From SOIA01 sp050116035 (GTDB taxonomy: Bacteria > Acidobacteriota > Aminicenantia > Aminicenantales > Aminicenantaceae): 41,770 nt of DNA. Of the stretch, positions 32,510 to 41,730 are shown in pieces. The notes below the pieces were generated by a model. That model worked only from the letters and a program-made list of their open reading frames with translations, searched no databases and was not told the DNA's origin. The position numbers were made by a program, and so were the translations under genes. Position 1 is the stretch's first letter. Each line of letters begins with the position of its first letter. The DNA lies in NCBI GenBank assembly GCA_050116035.1, contig JASFPJ010000002.1:1-41770 (forward strand), written 5' to 3'.

Positions 32510-34396
32510 TTATCGACTCACCTTGAGGTTAATTCTTTTTGTGGCTGTCCCGCCGTGCTGGGATTTGATTTTGAATTCCACCCATCCCTGGGTTCCGCCC
32601 ATCTTGACCAGAGTGCAGAGCCGCTTGGTTTCTTTTCCCTTGAGCCTGAATTCACCAGATTTCCCGGGGATCGCCTCAGATGGAGCTAGCTTGTTCAGCG
32701 GATCGACAATGGTCGAGCCTTCGGGAATCTCTACAACTGAAATGTTATTGGATGTGTTGACCGTTATGGTGTCCTTTACCGCTCTATTGAGCTGAACAGC
32801 ACGATCCGAAGATGTAGGGTAGACACGGTCATTCTTGACCACAACCTCAACCCAATACAGCTCATCCGTGGCCGGAGTGACAGAGATTTCCTCGATTTCC
32901 ACCTTGGGAAATTGACTGGCACAGTACATCACGAACTGGGCATTCTTGAACGCTTCCATCTCTATGTAGCGGGCAGGGGGAGTCCTCACAGTGTGTTTCT
33001 TGCGTGAGCCACCAATCCAGATCTCTCCAAGGTCAGGATGCTTGACTTTATGCGGCATGATCCAGCCTTCACCGGTCAGCTCAGTGTCGATCCACTTCAA
33101 ATATTCTTCGTCGGTCACTCGACCGTCGCCATCCTCATCCGCTTCAAAAGCGGGTGAGCCCCAGAGCTCGATGAGGTAGCTGTAGGCGCCGAGCATGTAG
33201 TAAGTGGCTGCATGAGCCTGGCCGCTCAAACCGCCGATAACCGGGCGGTAGTTCTTCATGATTCTGGCTCCCATAGTCGCAATTTCTGTCTGGACATCCA
33301 TGTCGTGCTGATAATTCGGGGCCACCTGCCGGTCGAAAAGCTGAGCGTACTTATTCGTCTTCCTCATCTCTTCCAGACGCCGTTGGAGCATTTCCTGCAT
33401 GCGCTGCCTTTGCTCGGGTGTCTGGTTCCGGCTGGGTACGGCCGGTGGGGCCTGGAACATGATCAGACGTCCCGTGTTGTGGTAGTGGAAGCTGGCATAG
33501 ATATTCGGATGAGCCAGCTGGAATTCATACACGTTGCGGCACTCGGGTTCGGACATCGGGTAAGGATTCCCGGCTTGGAGATTCCAGCCATAGGCAAAGT
33601 TCCGGTTCGGATCCGGGCCACCGATGTCATCCTCGTTGATCATTCCGTCGCCATCGTTATCGTAGCCTTCTGAACCGATTCTGCGGAAGCGGCGAACATC
33701 TTCCTTCTCATCGCTCACCCGGAGAAACTGCCGCTTATCAGGGGATAGCTTGTAATTTCCTTTTGGGTCTTCGATGTACATGGTGGAAAGCTCTCCATCG
33801 CCGTCCACATCCTCGGTTCGGTCCTCGTCGTAGAGCCCATCACCGTCATTGTCCTCGGGCCTGTAGGGCTCACGGGGATTATTCGGTGTGTTGGGAAAGC
33901 GAGCGAATGACTCGTTGGCGTCCACGTTGAGCCCGGGAAGGATGTAGAAGGTACAGTTGTTGACCAGGTCATAGACGTACGGGTCGTAATCATACCGGGT
34001 GAGGAGATACCACATGAGGTAGAGAGAGCAGGAGATTCCGTTAATCTCGTTTCCGTGAATAGCTCCGTCCACCCACATGGCGGGTTTATCCTGATGCTTT
34101 CCGGTTGATTTGGCCGTGATGGTGATCAGGTACTGGTCACGGCCCATCCGGCTTTTTCCGATGCTCTGGATGTCGGCCAGGTGGGGGTATTTTTTCTGGA
34201 TGTCGTGCATGATTTTGGTCCATTCTGCGTAGGAATAGTACTGCTTCCAGCTTATCGGGAAATCGAGTTCACCGTGGTAGCCGCCCGGACTCTTCTGGAG
34301 CTTCTTCTGGGCAAAAGCCGGAACCACACAGGCAGTTACGAGGAAAACACTCAAGATTGAAAGCGTGATGTATTTTAAATGATTTTGTCTTCTCAT
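32510..34396 (-). CDS. secreted M14-family zinc carboxypeptidase with acidic calcium-loop insertion
   Basis: A 628-residue exported metallopeptidase that would trim peptides outside the cytoplasm. It has a Sec signal peptide (about 1-29, ending AFA). The zinc ligands are HGNE (His114, Glu117) and His304 in ASFHYH. Substrate-binding Asn264/Arg265 lie in PDPNRNF, and the catalytic glutamate Glu410 is in LIELWG. Between the HGNE and NRNF motifs lie about 150 residues, roughly twice the usual spacing. This stretch carries three D-x-D-G-D-G loops (about 182-187, 196-201 and 246-251), and a fourth lies near 420-425, all like EF-hand or dockerin calcium loops. A C-terminal beta-rich domain follows (about 490-628). 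It is the downstream member of a two-peptidase set, 12 bases after its larger paralogue. Confidence 0.93.
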   Translation of the reverse strand: MRRQNHLKYITLSILSVFLVTACVVPAFAQKKLQKSPGGYHGELDFPISWKQYYSYAEWTKIMHDIQKKYPHLADIQSIGKSRMGRDQYLITITAKSTGKHQDKPAMWVDGAIHGNEINGISCSLYLMWYLLTRYDYDPYVYDLVNNCTFYILPGLNVDANESFARFPNTPNNPREPYRPEDNDGDGLYDEDRTEDVDGDGELSTMYIEDPKGNYKLSPDKRQFLRVSDEKEDVRRFRRIGSEGYDNDGDGMINEDDIGGPDPNRNFAYGWNLQAGNPYPMSEPECRNVYEFQLAHPNIYASFHYHNTGRLIMFQAPPAVPSRNQTPEQRQRMQEMLQRRLEEMRKTNKYAQLFDRQVAPNYQHDMDVQTEIATMGARIMKNYRPVIGGLSGQAHAATYYMLGAYSYLIELWGSPAFEADEDGDGRVTDEEYLKWIDTELTGEGWIMPHKVKHPDLGEIWIGGSRKKHTVRTPPARYIEMEAFKNAQFVMYCASQFPKVEIEEISVTPATDELYWVEVVVKNDRVYPTSSDRAVQLNRAVKDTITVNTSNNISVVEIPEGSTIVDPLNKLAPSEAIPGKSGEFRLKGKETKRLCTLVKMGGTQGWVEFKIKSQHGGTATKRINLKVSR

Positions 34397-34408
34397 CGTT
34401 TTCCTCCG

Positions 34409-36535
34409 TTATTGAATGGAAAGGCTTTTGACTTTGGTGCCGCCTTTTTGGGAAGTCACCACAATTTTGAGCGGAGAGTCTCCTTTGACAGCGATCAGCC
34501 ATTTGACAGTGCGCTTCGGGCCTGTTTGTTCCACCTGGGTTGGTCGGTACCTCGGCTGTCTCATGAAGACCGGATATCCGGGAGGGTAAAACATCATCCT
34601 TCGCTGCATCTGCGCTTGCTGGGGACGCGGAGCACCTCTGGCCGCATAGCCGGGAATTCTCATCGTCCCCTCGATGACTCCGAGCCTCTGGAAGGTTGAG
34701 CCTTGAAGGTAGGTGATTCGATCACGGTTGCCGATCAGCCAGACAATATCCTCACGGTTTCCGGCCAGTTGAGCGCCTCTGGCAAGATGCGTCGCCAGTT
34801 TTCCTTTGTTTTCGATTATCGCCGTGACTTCAACAATTTTGTATTTTCCTCGGGATCGGCCTTTTTTAATCGTAACCTGGTCACCCTTCTGGGAGACGAC
34901 AGCGTCACTGGCACTCTTAGCTGTGTAGAGGAGGCGCGCTTTGGCCTCAGTGATGACGATTTCCGGCTGAAGTCCGGCTCTGAACTTCTCGAACTGCCAG
35001 TGTTTCTCGCAGACGCCGATCAATGGATCTCCCGGGAGTGCATTACTGCGGTATTTGGGAATCCAGCCGCCGATCTCTCCTTCTCCCAGTTCGGGGTGGT
35101 TGAACTTCTTCCAGGGGATGAAAAGCTTTCCTCCGTATTTTTCATCCTGGTGTTTCAAAAGCGCCCGCTGGGATTGGAGCCTGGCATCCTGCCCTTCAAA
35201 CTGAGGAAAACCACTGATATCTTTCTGAGGATTCCAGAGTTCTGTTGTGAGAGCGTAGATCCCCAACTGCATGTACATCCAATCACTGGCCATCCCGTAG
35301 TTGTAGCGCCTGTCCCTTGCCTCGCTGTAGCTGGCTCTCCAGCCTCGGGGCAGCTCATAACCGCGGGATATGGCATATTTATTCTTGGATGTTTTCTTGA
35401 GTTCTTCTTTTAGTGCATCTAAAGCCCCAGGCTTCTGCCACGCTTCAGGGACTTCCTCCCCAATAATCTCGAGGTATTTTTTCCCCATGATCATGTCGAA
35501 TACAGCCACATCTTTAGGATGGAGCTGAGTCGGAGGCGCTGTGCCCATGGGCCTGTAGGTGAACCCGCCGGACGTGTGGTAGTTCTGTGCCATCAGGATG
35601 TTGGTGTGATTGGTGAAAAATTCGGCAAGGGCATGAGTTTCGGGTGCAGAAGTGGGATAATCGCCCTGACCTCCGGCCATGGTGTTGTCTCTGAACCAAC
35701 CCTCCGGAAAGTTGCGATTCAGGTCAATCCCTCTTTCCCTGTCTTCTCCTCGCTTGCCATCTCCGTCGTTATCCTTATCCTCCATTATGACTGAATATTT
35801 CTGCTCGTTGGTTATTTCTCCTCTCCTCAGACGGATCATTAAGCGAGGATCTTCGTCGTCGATCACATACTGACCTTCTGGATCCTTGTAGCGAAACTGA
35901 GTGATGTGTCCATCTCCGTTGAGGTCGTCATACCCGTCCTCGTTGACCTTGCCGTCATTGTCATCGTCCTTCTTCATGCTGTTCTGCCGCTGTGAGATCC
36001 CTTTCTCGAGGCTGTTGTACAGTCCGTCAGCATTGACTACCGGGCAGACATAAAAAGTCTGGTCGTTCACTATTCGCGTGACCTCTTCATCCGACCCATA
36101 GCCTGAGACCAGCTTGTCGATGATGTAAAGGCTGACTTCAGTCCCTGTGTATTCGTTACCGTGCGTGCTGCCGCAGATCCAGAACCCGGGTTTTCCCTGG
36201 TAGGGTTTCATGGGCTGGACGTTCTTCACGCCTTCTTTCCGCATGTTGCGTAATCCCACATGGGCGTCGATCGTGGTCCCTGTTTTCATGTTGGAAATTA
36301 CGAGTACATAAATCGGCCTCCCCATCGTGCTCTTGCCGATCTCGACGAGTTTAGTGATGTTTGGATAAGCTTTAGCCACATTTTTGATGTATGATACTGT
36401 CTGGGTGTAGCTGTGGTAATCATTGAAGCTGATGGGAACTTTCTGAGCCGCGGTGATAGAGTCTGGTGATGTGAGCAGCAGAAAAAGCATCAATGGGATG
36501 AGCAGGCCATAAACCCTAAAAGTTTTGGTTTGCAT
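34409..36535 (-). CDS. secreted M14-family zinc carboxypeptidase, larger paralogue
   Basis: A 708-residue paralogue of the downstream peptidase, read from the ATG at 36535; GAGGAGG lies about eight bases upstream, and a preceding in-frame TTG is less likely. Signal peptide at about 1-30. Zinc ligands are HGNE (His125, Glu128) and His320 in QNYH. Asn273/Arg274 lie in DLNRNF, and the catalytic glutamate Glu432 in ALTTELWNP. The HGNE-to-NRNF interval is again about 145 residues and holds acidic loops (DDDNDGKVNED, about 190-200; DLNGDGHIT, about 204-212; DKDNDGDGKRGED, about 253-265). The proline/arginine-rich stretch at about 625-665 is followed by a short C-terminal beta domain. The end of this gene and the start of the next are 12 bases apart, so they form an operon. 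Confidence 0.93.
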   Translation of the reverse strand: MQTKTFRVYGLLIPLMLFLLLTSPDSITAAQKVPISFNDYHSYTQTVSYIKNVAKAYPNITKLVEIGKSTMGRPIYVLVISNMKTGTTIDAHVGLRNMRKEGVKNVQPMKPYQGKPGFWICGSTHGNEYTGTEVSLYIIDKLVSGYGSDEEVTRIVNDQTFYVCPVVNADGLYNSLEKGISQRQNSMKKDDDNDGKVNEDGYDDLNGDGHITQFRYKDPEGQYVIDDEDPRLMIRLRRGEITNEQKYSVIMEDKDNDGDGKRGEDRERGIDLNRNFPEGWFRDNTMAGGQGDYPTSAPETHALAEFFTNHTNILMAQNYHTSGGFTYRPMGTAPPTQLHPKDVAVFDMIMGKKYLEIIGEEVPEAWQKPGALDALKEELKKTSKNKYAISRGYELPRGWRASYSEARDRRYNYGMASDWMYMQLGIYALTTELWNPQKDISGFPQFEGQDARLQSQRALLKHQDEKYGGKLFIPWKKFNHPELGEGEIGGWIPKYRSNALPGDPLIGVCEKHWQFEKFRAGLQPEIVITEAKARLLYTAKSASDAVVSQKGDQVTIKKGRSRGKYKIVEVTAIIENKGKLATHLARGAQLAGNREDIVWLIGNRDRITYLQGSTFQRLGVIEGTMRIPGYAARGAPRPQQAQMQRRMMFYPPGYPVFMRQPRYRPTQVEQTGPKRTVKWLIAVKGDSPLKIVVTSQKGGTKVKSLSIQ

Positions 36536-36730
36536 CAAGCATTTCCTCCTCTCTCCAAGATTTCAGGGTGCCTCTTTTCTGCGAGACATCCATATATGTC
36601 GATCCGGAATTCGGTACCGAATCCAGGAAAGGAATTACTTTATATGAAATCTTTTTAAAAATAAAGAGATTTTCAAAGGGACAATATCCAGCCAATTTTG
36701 GACATCCAGTTAATGGGATTTCCCCTTTTA

Positions 36731-36765
36731 TCCTATGAGATTGCCACGTCACTTCGTTCCTCGCA
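36731..36765. repeat. single inverted REP-like unit (locus G)
   Basis: CCTATGAGATTGCCACGTCA followed by CTTCGTTCCTCGCAA is one inverted unit of the window's main repeat family. It abuts directly the first GGGG-CCCC hairpin that begins at 36767, so the two repeat families are stacked. Confidence 0.7.
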
Positions 36766-36766
36766 A

Positions 36767-36932
36767 AAATTGGGGCCAGTCCCCAATTTCCAATGATACG
36801 AAAAATTGGGGACTGGCCCCAGTTTCATGGGACTATCCCCAGTTTCAGAGATAGTTGCTCTTTGTTCGCATAAAAATTAGGGACTGTCCCCAATTTCTGA
36901 GCATTGACTCTTTTCCTATTCCTTGCTATTAT
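36767..36932 (+). promoter_or_regulatory. three GGGGAC-GTCCCC hairpins leading to the acyl-CoA ligase promoter
   Basis: Hairpin 1: AAATTGGGG (36767-36775), loop CCAGT, CCCCAATTT (36781-36789), a perfect nine-pair stem. Hairpin 2 (about 36802-36824) is AAATTGGGG-ACTGG-CCCCAGTTT with one wobble. Hairpin 3 (about 36874-36896) is AAATTAGGGACTGTCCCCAATTT with one mismatch. A promoter follows: TTGACT (36904-36909), a 17-base spacer and TATTAT (36927-36932), nearly identical in layout to the one at 25575. The rest of the 580-base gap before the ligase start is AT-rich leader. Confidence 0.65.
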
Positions 36933-37115
36933 TCTGGCGCTATTCTTAGGGGAAAGGATTGACAATAAAAAGCCCTGAGCACAATTCGAAGAATCTTTTT
37001 GATTCTGAGCCCTGCATTAAATGGACAACTTATCTTCCCAAAACTGAAGAGTTTTTTGTTTGCCAAAACCTTAAAAGCCTTTTCAGGAAATATAAAGCCA
37101 AAAAGGAGGGGTAAA

Positions 37116-38897
37116 ATGCTTGAGAAATCAATTTATGAGTTATTTAAAAAAGTTTGCGAGGAGAATAAGGATAAGGTCGCTTACAGGTATAAGGAAGGGA
37201 CCGAGTGGAAACCAGTCACCTGGGGAGAGCACCAGGAGACATGTAAAAAGATCTCTAAGAGCCTGATGGCCTTGGGGGTCGGAAAAGATGACAAAGTCAA
37301 CATTCTCAGCTGGACACGGTTGGAATGGATTCAGCTCGATATGGCAACAGTGAGCATCGGCGCTGTGATCGTCGGGATATATCATTCCAATTTAGCGGAT
37401 GATTGTGCCTACGTCATCAATCACAGCGATGCGGTTATTCTCGTTGTCGAAAACCAGGACCAGCTGGATAAGATTACTAAAGTCAGAAAGAATCTGCCTC
37501 ATCTGAAGCACATCGTGATTATTGACGGTAAGCCGTCCGGTGCAGAGGATGTGATGACCTGGAAGGAATTTTTATCTAAGGGCAAGAACATTACAGATGA
37601 GGATTTTCTTGCGCGAACAGAACAAGTCCAGCCTAAAGATGTGGCTTCACTCGTTTACACATCCGGGACAACCGGCATCCCAAAGGGGGCGATGATCACG
37701 CAAGAAAACCTGATTTTCACTTCCTGGTCGGCCCTTGAGTCCATTCTGATGGAGCCACATTTTGAAACTTTACTTTCCATGCCCCTTCCGCACGTCTTTG
37801 CCCGGATCATTGTTTATGTCTGCATTCGAGCTGGAGTCACAGTCAATATTGGTGAGAGCCTCGAAAAATCCGGAGATAATTTAAGAGAAGTGAGGCCGCA
37901 TTTCTTTGTCACGGCGCCGCGGCTCTATGAAAGAGCCTACGTGAGGATCACCTCAGCCCCGCAGGATGCCGGCGGAATCAAGTATAAGATTTTCAAATGG
38001 GCACTCAAGGTAGGCTATGCAGTGAGCGGGATGCAGCAGCAGAAAAAGCCTGTTAAAGGCCTGCTCGCGTTCAAACACAAGCTCGCCAACAAGCTCGTTT
38101 TCTCTAAAGTTCAAGCGGCTTTAGGCGGCAATCTAGTCTGGGCCGTTTCCGGTTCCGCCCCGTTAAACAAGGCCCTTGCCGAATTTTTTCATGCCTGCGG
38201 CATTCTGGTCCTCGAGGGTCTTGGGATGACAGAAAACACCTCGTTCACCAACGTTAACCGTTACGATAACTATAAGTTCGGAACGGTTGGCCCATTGGGT
38301 CCGGAGATCGAACAGAAAATTGCATCCGATGGAGAAGTGCTGTTCAGAGGCAAGAATGTCATGCTCGGTTACTACAAAGATCCTGAAGAGACAGCTGAGA
38401 CGATTGATAAAGATGGCTGGCTTTATACGGGGGATATCGGGATGATCGATGATGACGGCTTTTTGCGCATCACCGACCGCAAGAAGGAAATAATTGTGAC
38501 ATCAGGCGGAAAAAATGTGGCCCCCCTGAGAGTTGAGAATATCATGCTGACCTCACGTTACATCGGCCAGGTTGTGGCGTACGGCGATAAGAAAAAATAT
38601 CTGACAGGAGTGGTCACGCTCGACCCGGACCAGATAAGTGAGTGGGCAACGAAACAGGGCATCCAGTTCAGCAGCGTAGAAGAGCTCAGCAAGCACCCCC
38701 AAGTGGTGGACTTGATCGATAACGAAGTTGAGGAAAAAAACCAATCCCTCGCCTCTTTCGAGACCTTGAAGAAAGTTATAATCGCTCCAAACGAATTCAG
38801 CGTTGAAAGCGGCGAGCAGACATCATCCTTTAAGGTCAAACGCCGAGTCGTCATAGACAACTACAGAGCGCAGCTTGATGCCCTGTATGAAGATTAA
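37116..38897 (+). CDS. AMP-forming long-chain acyl-CoA ligase (fatty-acid-CoA synthetase)
   Basis: Activates a long-chain fatty acid with ATP and CoA at the inner face of the membrane. The start is the ATG at 37116, preceded by AAGGAGG at seven bases and followed by the typical beginning LEKSIYELFKKVCEE. An open frame running 39 codons upstream from a TTG lacks these features. The 593-residue protein is a normal length. It shows the P-loop-like LVYTSGTTGIPKGAM, the YGLTE-equivalent motif as EGLGMTENTS, the hinge region DGWLYTGDIG...DDGFLRITDRKKEIIVTSGGKNVAP, and a late lysine in SSFKVKRR. It resembles FadD15/ACSBG-type long-chain ligases more than the FadD of enteric bacteria. It stands alone behind its own promoter, with no beta-oxidation genes beside it. 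Confidence 0.93.
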   Translation: MLEKSIYELFKKVCEENKDKVAYRYKEGTEWKPVTWGEHQETCKKISKSLMALGVGKDDKVNILSWTRLEWIQLDMATVSIGAVIVGIYHSNLADDCAYVINHSDAVILVVENQDQLDKITKVRKNLPHLKHIVIIDGKPSGAEDVMTWKEFLSKGKNITDEDFLARTEQVQPKDVASLVYTSGTTGIPKGAMITQENLIFTSWSALESILMEPHFETLLSMPLPHVFARIIVYVCIRAGVTVNIGESLEKSGDNLREVRPHFFVTAPRLYERAYVRITSAPQDAGGIKYKIFKWALKVGYAVSGMQQQKKPVKGLLAFKHKLANKLVFSKVQAALGGNLVWAVSGSAPLNKALAEFFHACGILVLEGLGMTENTSFTNVNRYDNYKFGTVGPLGPEIEQKIASDGEVLFRGKNVMLGYYKDPEETAETIDKDGWLYTGDIGMIDDDGFLRITDRKKEIIVTSGGKNVAPLRVENIMLTSRYIGQVVAYGDKKKYLTGVVTLDPDQISEWATKQGIQFSSVEELSKHPQVVDLIDNEVEEKNQSLASFETLKKVIIAPNEFSVESGEQTSSFKVKRRVVIDNYRAQLDALYED

Positions 38898-39093
38898 ATT
38901 CAGGCAAAAAACTCTTATCGGCATAAAGCACAAATCTTAATCCTTCAGTGCTTCCATTTTTGTTTCCAACTGTCGCGATATAATTATTTTACGAAAGTAT
39001 CAGACTATTCGTGTCTTCTCCCTTGCCCTTGATTTGTTTGGAGTTGACCGGACTGGGTGATGAAATTTATATGACTTTTTTTAGTCTGCCTGA

Positions 39094-41730
39094 CTACTCA
39101 TACCGGAGGGCCTTCACCGGGTTGGCTGTCGCTGCCTTTAAAGCCTGATAACTGACTGTCCCCACAGCAATCACAAGTGCAACCAAAGCTGAACCTACAA
39201 AAATCCCCCATCCCAAGTCAATCCTGTAGGCAAATCCCTGAAGCCACTGCTTGGAGACTAAATAAGCAGCCGGCCAGGCGACAACATTCGCCACCAACAC
39301 CCATTTGGCAAATTCCTTGGTCAGAAGCAGCGCAATTCCTGAAGCCTTTGCTCCAAGCACTTTCCGGATGCCGATCTCCTTTGTCCGGCGTTCGGCCATG
39401 AACGAGGCCAGTCCGAAAAGTCCCAAGCAGGCAATGAACACGGTGAGTGTAGTGAAGTAACGGAATATTTCCCCGATCCGCTGCTCTGTCCTGTACCAGT
39501 TTTCGATATCCTCATCAATGAATCCATAACGGAAGGGGATGTGGGACCCGACAAATTTATCCCACTTTGTCTTCAGGAAAGAAAGGACCTCAGCTGTATT
39601 TTCGGGTTTGTATTTAACGAACACAAAGAATCCTCGTGTGGGCTGCATAGCCACTGGGGCGATCGGGCTGTGGAGAGAGGCGCCATGAAAATCTTTGATG
39701 ATTCCAATGATCGTTCCTTTTTGGCCGCTGAAGGAAAACCATTTGCCGATAGGATTCTCCAATTTCATGGTCTTGATCGCTGTCTCATTCAGGACCCAGT
39801 TCTGGTCGTCGTCAGCCAACTCCTTAGAGAAGAAGCGTCCCTCCGCCATTTTCAGGTTGAAGACCTTCAAATAATCGTGGCCGCATGAACCCCTGCCTAT
39901 TTTGATCTCCATAGACGGATCTTTTCCCTCCCAGTCGACCTCTGTGGTTCCCCATTCTCCCGAAGGAGGCGGAAAACCTCGGCAGACCGCTGAGACGTTC
40001 GGATTCTGGAGTAGCTCGCTTTTCGCGGCTTCATAGTTGGTCTCATAGTCATTATAGCCAGCGAAAGAAATGATGTGTTCTTTGTCGAAACCCAGGTCTT
40101 TGTTTTGCATGAAATGAAGCTGAAGGTAGATAACAGCCGTGCAGATGATCAATCCGATGGTAAAGGTGAACTGCAGGATAACCAGGACTTTCCGCAGCGC
40201 TCCGCCGCGGCGTGCGCCGAGAAGCTCGATGTTCTTTATGACTTTGACTGGTTGGAATGCAGAGAGGAATACAGCCGGGTAGCTTCCGGAAATAAGGCTT
40301 GTGACCAGCGCGATGATAAACAGGCCAATCAGAATAAGCCAGTTTCCCGAATGAATCAAACTCATCTCCTTCCCAGCGAGCCTGGTGAAAGTCGGAAGCG
40401 ACAGCTCCACCAGGAACACAGCGATGAGCAGTGCCAGGAAAGTCAGCAAAGTCGATTCTCCCAGAAATTGCTTGATAAGGTCTGACCTTCGTGCGCCCAC
40501 GACCTTGCGCATTCCCACTTCTTTGGCCCGGGCAGCATAGCGCGCTGTCGAAAGATTCATGAAGTTGATGCAAGCAAGAAGAAGGATACAGAAGGCAGTC
40601 AGGGAAAAGAGGTAGACATATGTGATGTTTCCCTTGTTGGGATAAGCCAGCATCCAGGTGTTGATGTGAGTGGAGTGAAGGTGGAGGTCTTTCAGTGGCT
40701 GAAGATAGACACTCCCTTGGACATTAGGCAGGTGTTGTTTGACGATATCCATCATTTTTCTGTTGACTTCAGCGGTATCGGCGCCTTTTCGCAGGACAAC
40801 ATACGTCGCAAACTGAGTGTAGGTCCACTCATCCAACTTCGATTCCCGCCAATTCGTCATGTTGACAGCGGGGAAGGCAAAAGTGAAGTGGAGGTGGGAA
40901 TTTCGGGGGATGTTCTTGATGATCCCGGTCACTGTCATGTCCGTGTTATTCAACTGAATGATTTTTCCAAAGGCGTCCTCTTCGCCAAAGATTTTTTTAG
41001 CCAGGTCCTCGGTCAAAATAATCGAGTAGCGATCTTTTAAAGCGGTTCCCGGGTCGCCTTTGATAAAAGGGAACTGAAAGATTTCAAAGAATGTTGGGCC
41101 GACTGCAGCCAAGTACTCCTCCAGGAAGCGCTTTTCTCCGTGGTGAAGATGCCAATTGCCCCATCCGGCCTGCACCCGTACAAATTTCTCGACTTCGGGC
41201 ACTTCTTCTATCAACGCCTGTCCGATAGGGGCAGGGGAGCCGGCCTGGATGAAAGTCGTTCCCCCGGATGTGTCCACAGTGTTAATGCGGAAGATCTGAT
41301 CCGCGTTTTTATGGAATCTATCATAGCTCAGCTCATCCTGTACCCAGATGAGGATGAGTATGCAGGCGGCCATCCCAATGGCTAACCCAGCGATGTTGAT
41401 GAGAGAAAAACCCTTGTGCCTTTTGATCTTGCGGAGGGCGATTTTTAAATAGCTCCAGATAAGAGAGGGCATGATGTGGGAAGGATGCCAGTATGGGCGG
41501 CTTCTCTCGTAGAGTTTGGCTTTGTCGTACTCCTGCCTGAGGATACCAGCTGGGGCGGACTTTCCGAGCGCCGCACGGAACGCCGCCTCCTCATCGAGAC
41601 CTCTTTCGATTTGATAGTCGATCTCATCCCTGAGATGGGATTCCAGCTCTGCGATGTCGGAGTCCTCAAGATTCTTACTGCGCCGGAGGGCTTTTGACCA
41701 CTTACGAATTTCCTTTTCCAGATCAAACAT
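39094..41730 (-). CDS. MacB/FtsX-type ABC transporter permease with N-terminal permease-prefix domain
   Basis: A 878-residue membrane protein. Residues about 1-85 form a soluble helical prefix domain (FDLEKEIRKW...DIAELESHLRDEIDYQIERGLDEEAAFRAAL). A duplicated permease follows: helix about 104-127 (GFSLINIAGLAIGMAACILILIWV), a large periplasmic MacB-like core, and an FtsX unit with the RAKEVGMRKVVGARRSDLI loop. Then come a second helix, a second periplasmic core, and a second FtsX unit with RRTKEIGIRKVLGAKASGI. Each FtsX unit has the usual three-helix set. Proteins of this layout abound in Acidobacteriota-like genomes and probably act in mechanotransmission or peptide/antibiotic export. No partner ATPase is in the window. 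GATCAAGGAGACAAAA precedes the ATG, which lies 40 bases from the window end. Confidence 0.92.
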   Translation of the reverse strand: MFDLEKEIRKWSKALRRSKNLEDSDIAELESHLRDEIDYQIERGLDEEAAFRAALGKSAPAGILRQEYDKAKLYERSRPYWHPSHIMPSLIWSYLKIALRKIKRHKGFSLINIAGLAIGMAACILILIWVQDELSYDRFHKNADQIFRINTVDTSGGTTFIQAGSPAPIGQALIEEVPEVEKFVRVQAGWGNWHLHHGEKRFLEEYLAAVGPTFFEIFQFPFIKGDPGTALKDRYSIILTEDLAKKIFGEEDAFGKIIQLNNTDMTVTGIIKNIPRNSHLHFTFAFPAVNMTNWRESKLDEWTYTQFATYVVLRKGADTAEVNRKMMDIVKQHLPNVQGSVYLQPLKDLHLHSTHINTWMLAYPNKGNITYVYLFSLTAFCILLLACINFMNLSTARYAARAKEVGMRKVVGARRSDLIKQFLGESTLLTFLALLIAVFLVELSLPTFTRLAGKEMSLIHSGNWLILIGLFIIALVTSLISGSYPAVFLSAFQPVKVIKNIELLGARRGGALRKVLVILQFTFTIGLIICTAVIYLQLHFMQNKDLGFDKEHIISFAGYNDYETNYEAAKSELLQNPNVSAVCRGFPPPSGEWGTTEVDWEGKDPSMEIKIGRGSCGHDYLKVFNLKMAEGRFFSKELADDDQNWVLNETAIKTMKLENPIGKWFSFSGQKGTIIGIIKDFHGASLHSPIAPVAMQPTRGFFVFVKYKPENTAEVLSFLKTKWDKFVGSHIPFRYGFIDEDIENWYRTEQRIGEIFRYFTTLTVFIACLGLFGLASFMAERRTKEIGIRKVLGAKASGIALLLTKEFAKWVLVANVVAWPAAYLVSKQWLQGFAYRIDLGWGIFVGSALVALVIAVGTVSYQALKAATANPVKALRYE

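Noticed and set aside
36999..37115. Upstream extension of the acyl-CoA ligase from a TTG
   Set aside because: The ATG at 37116 has a strong ribosome site and begins at the usual family start; the 39-residue extension is not ligase-like.
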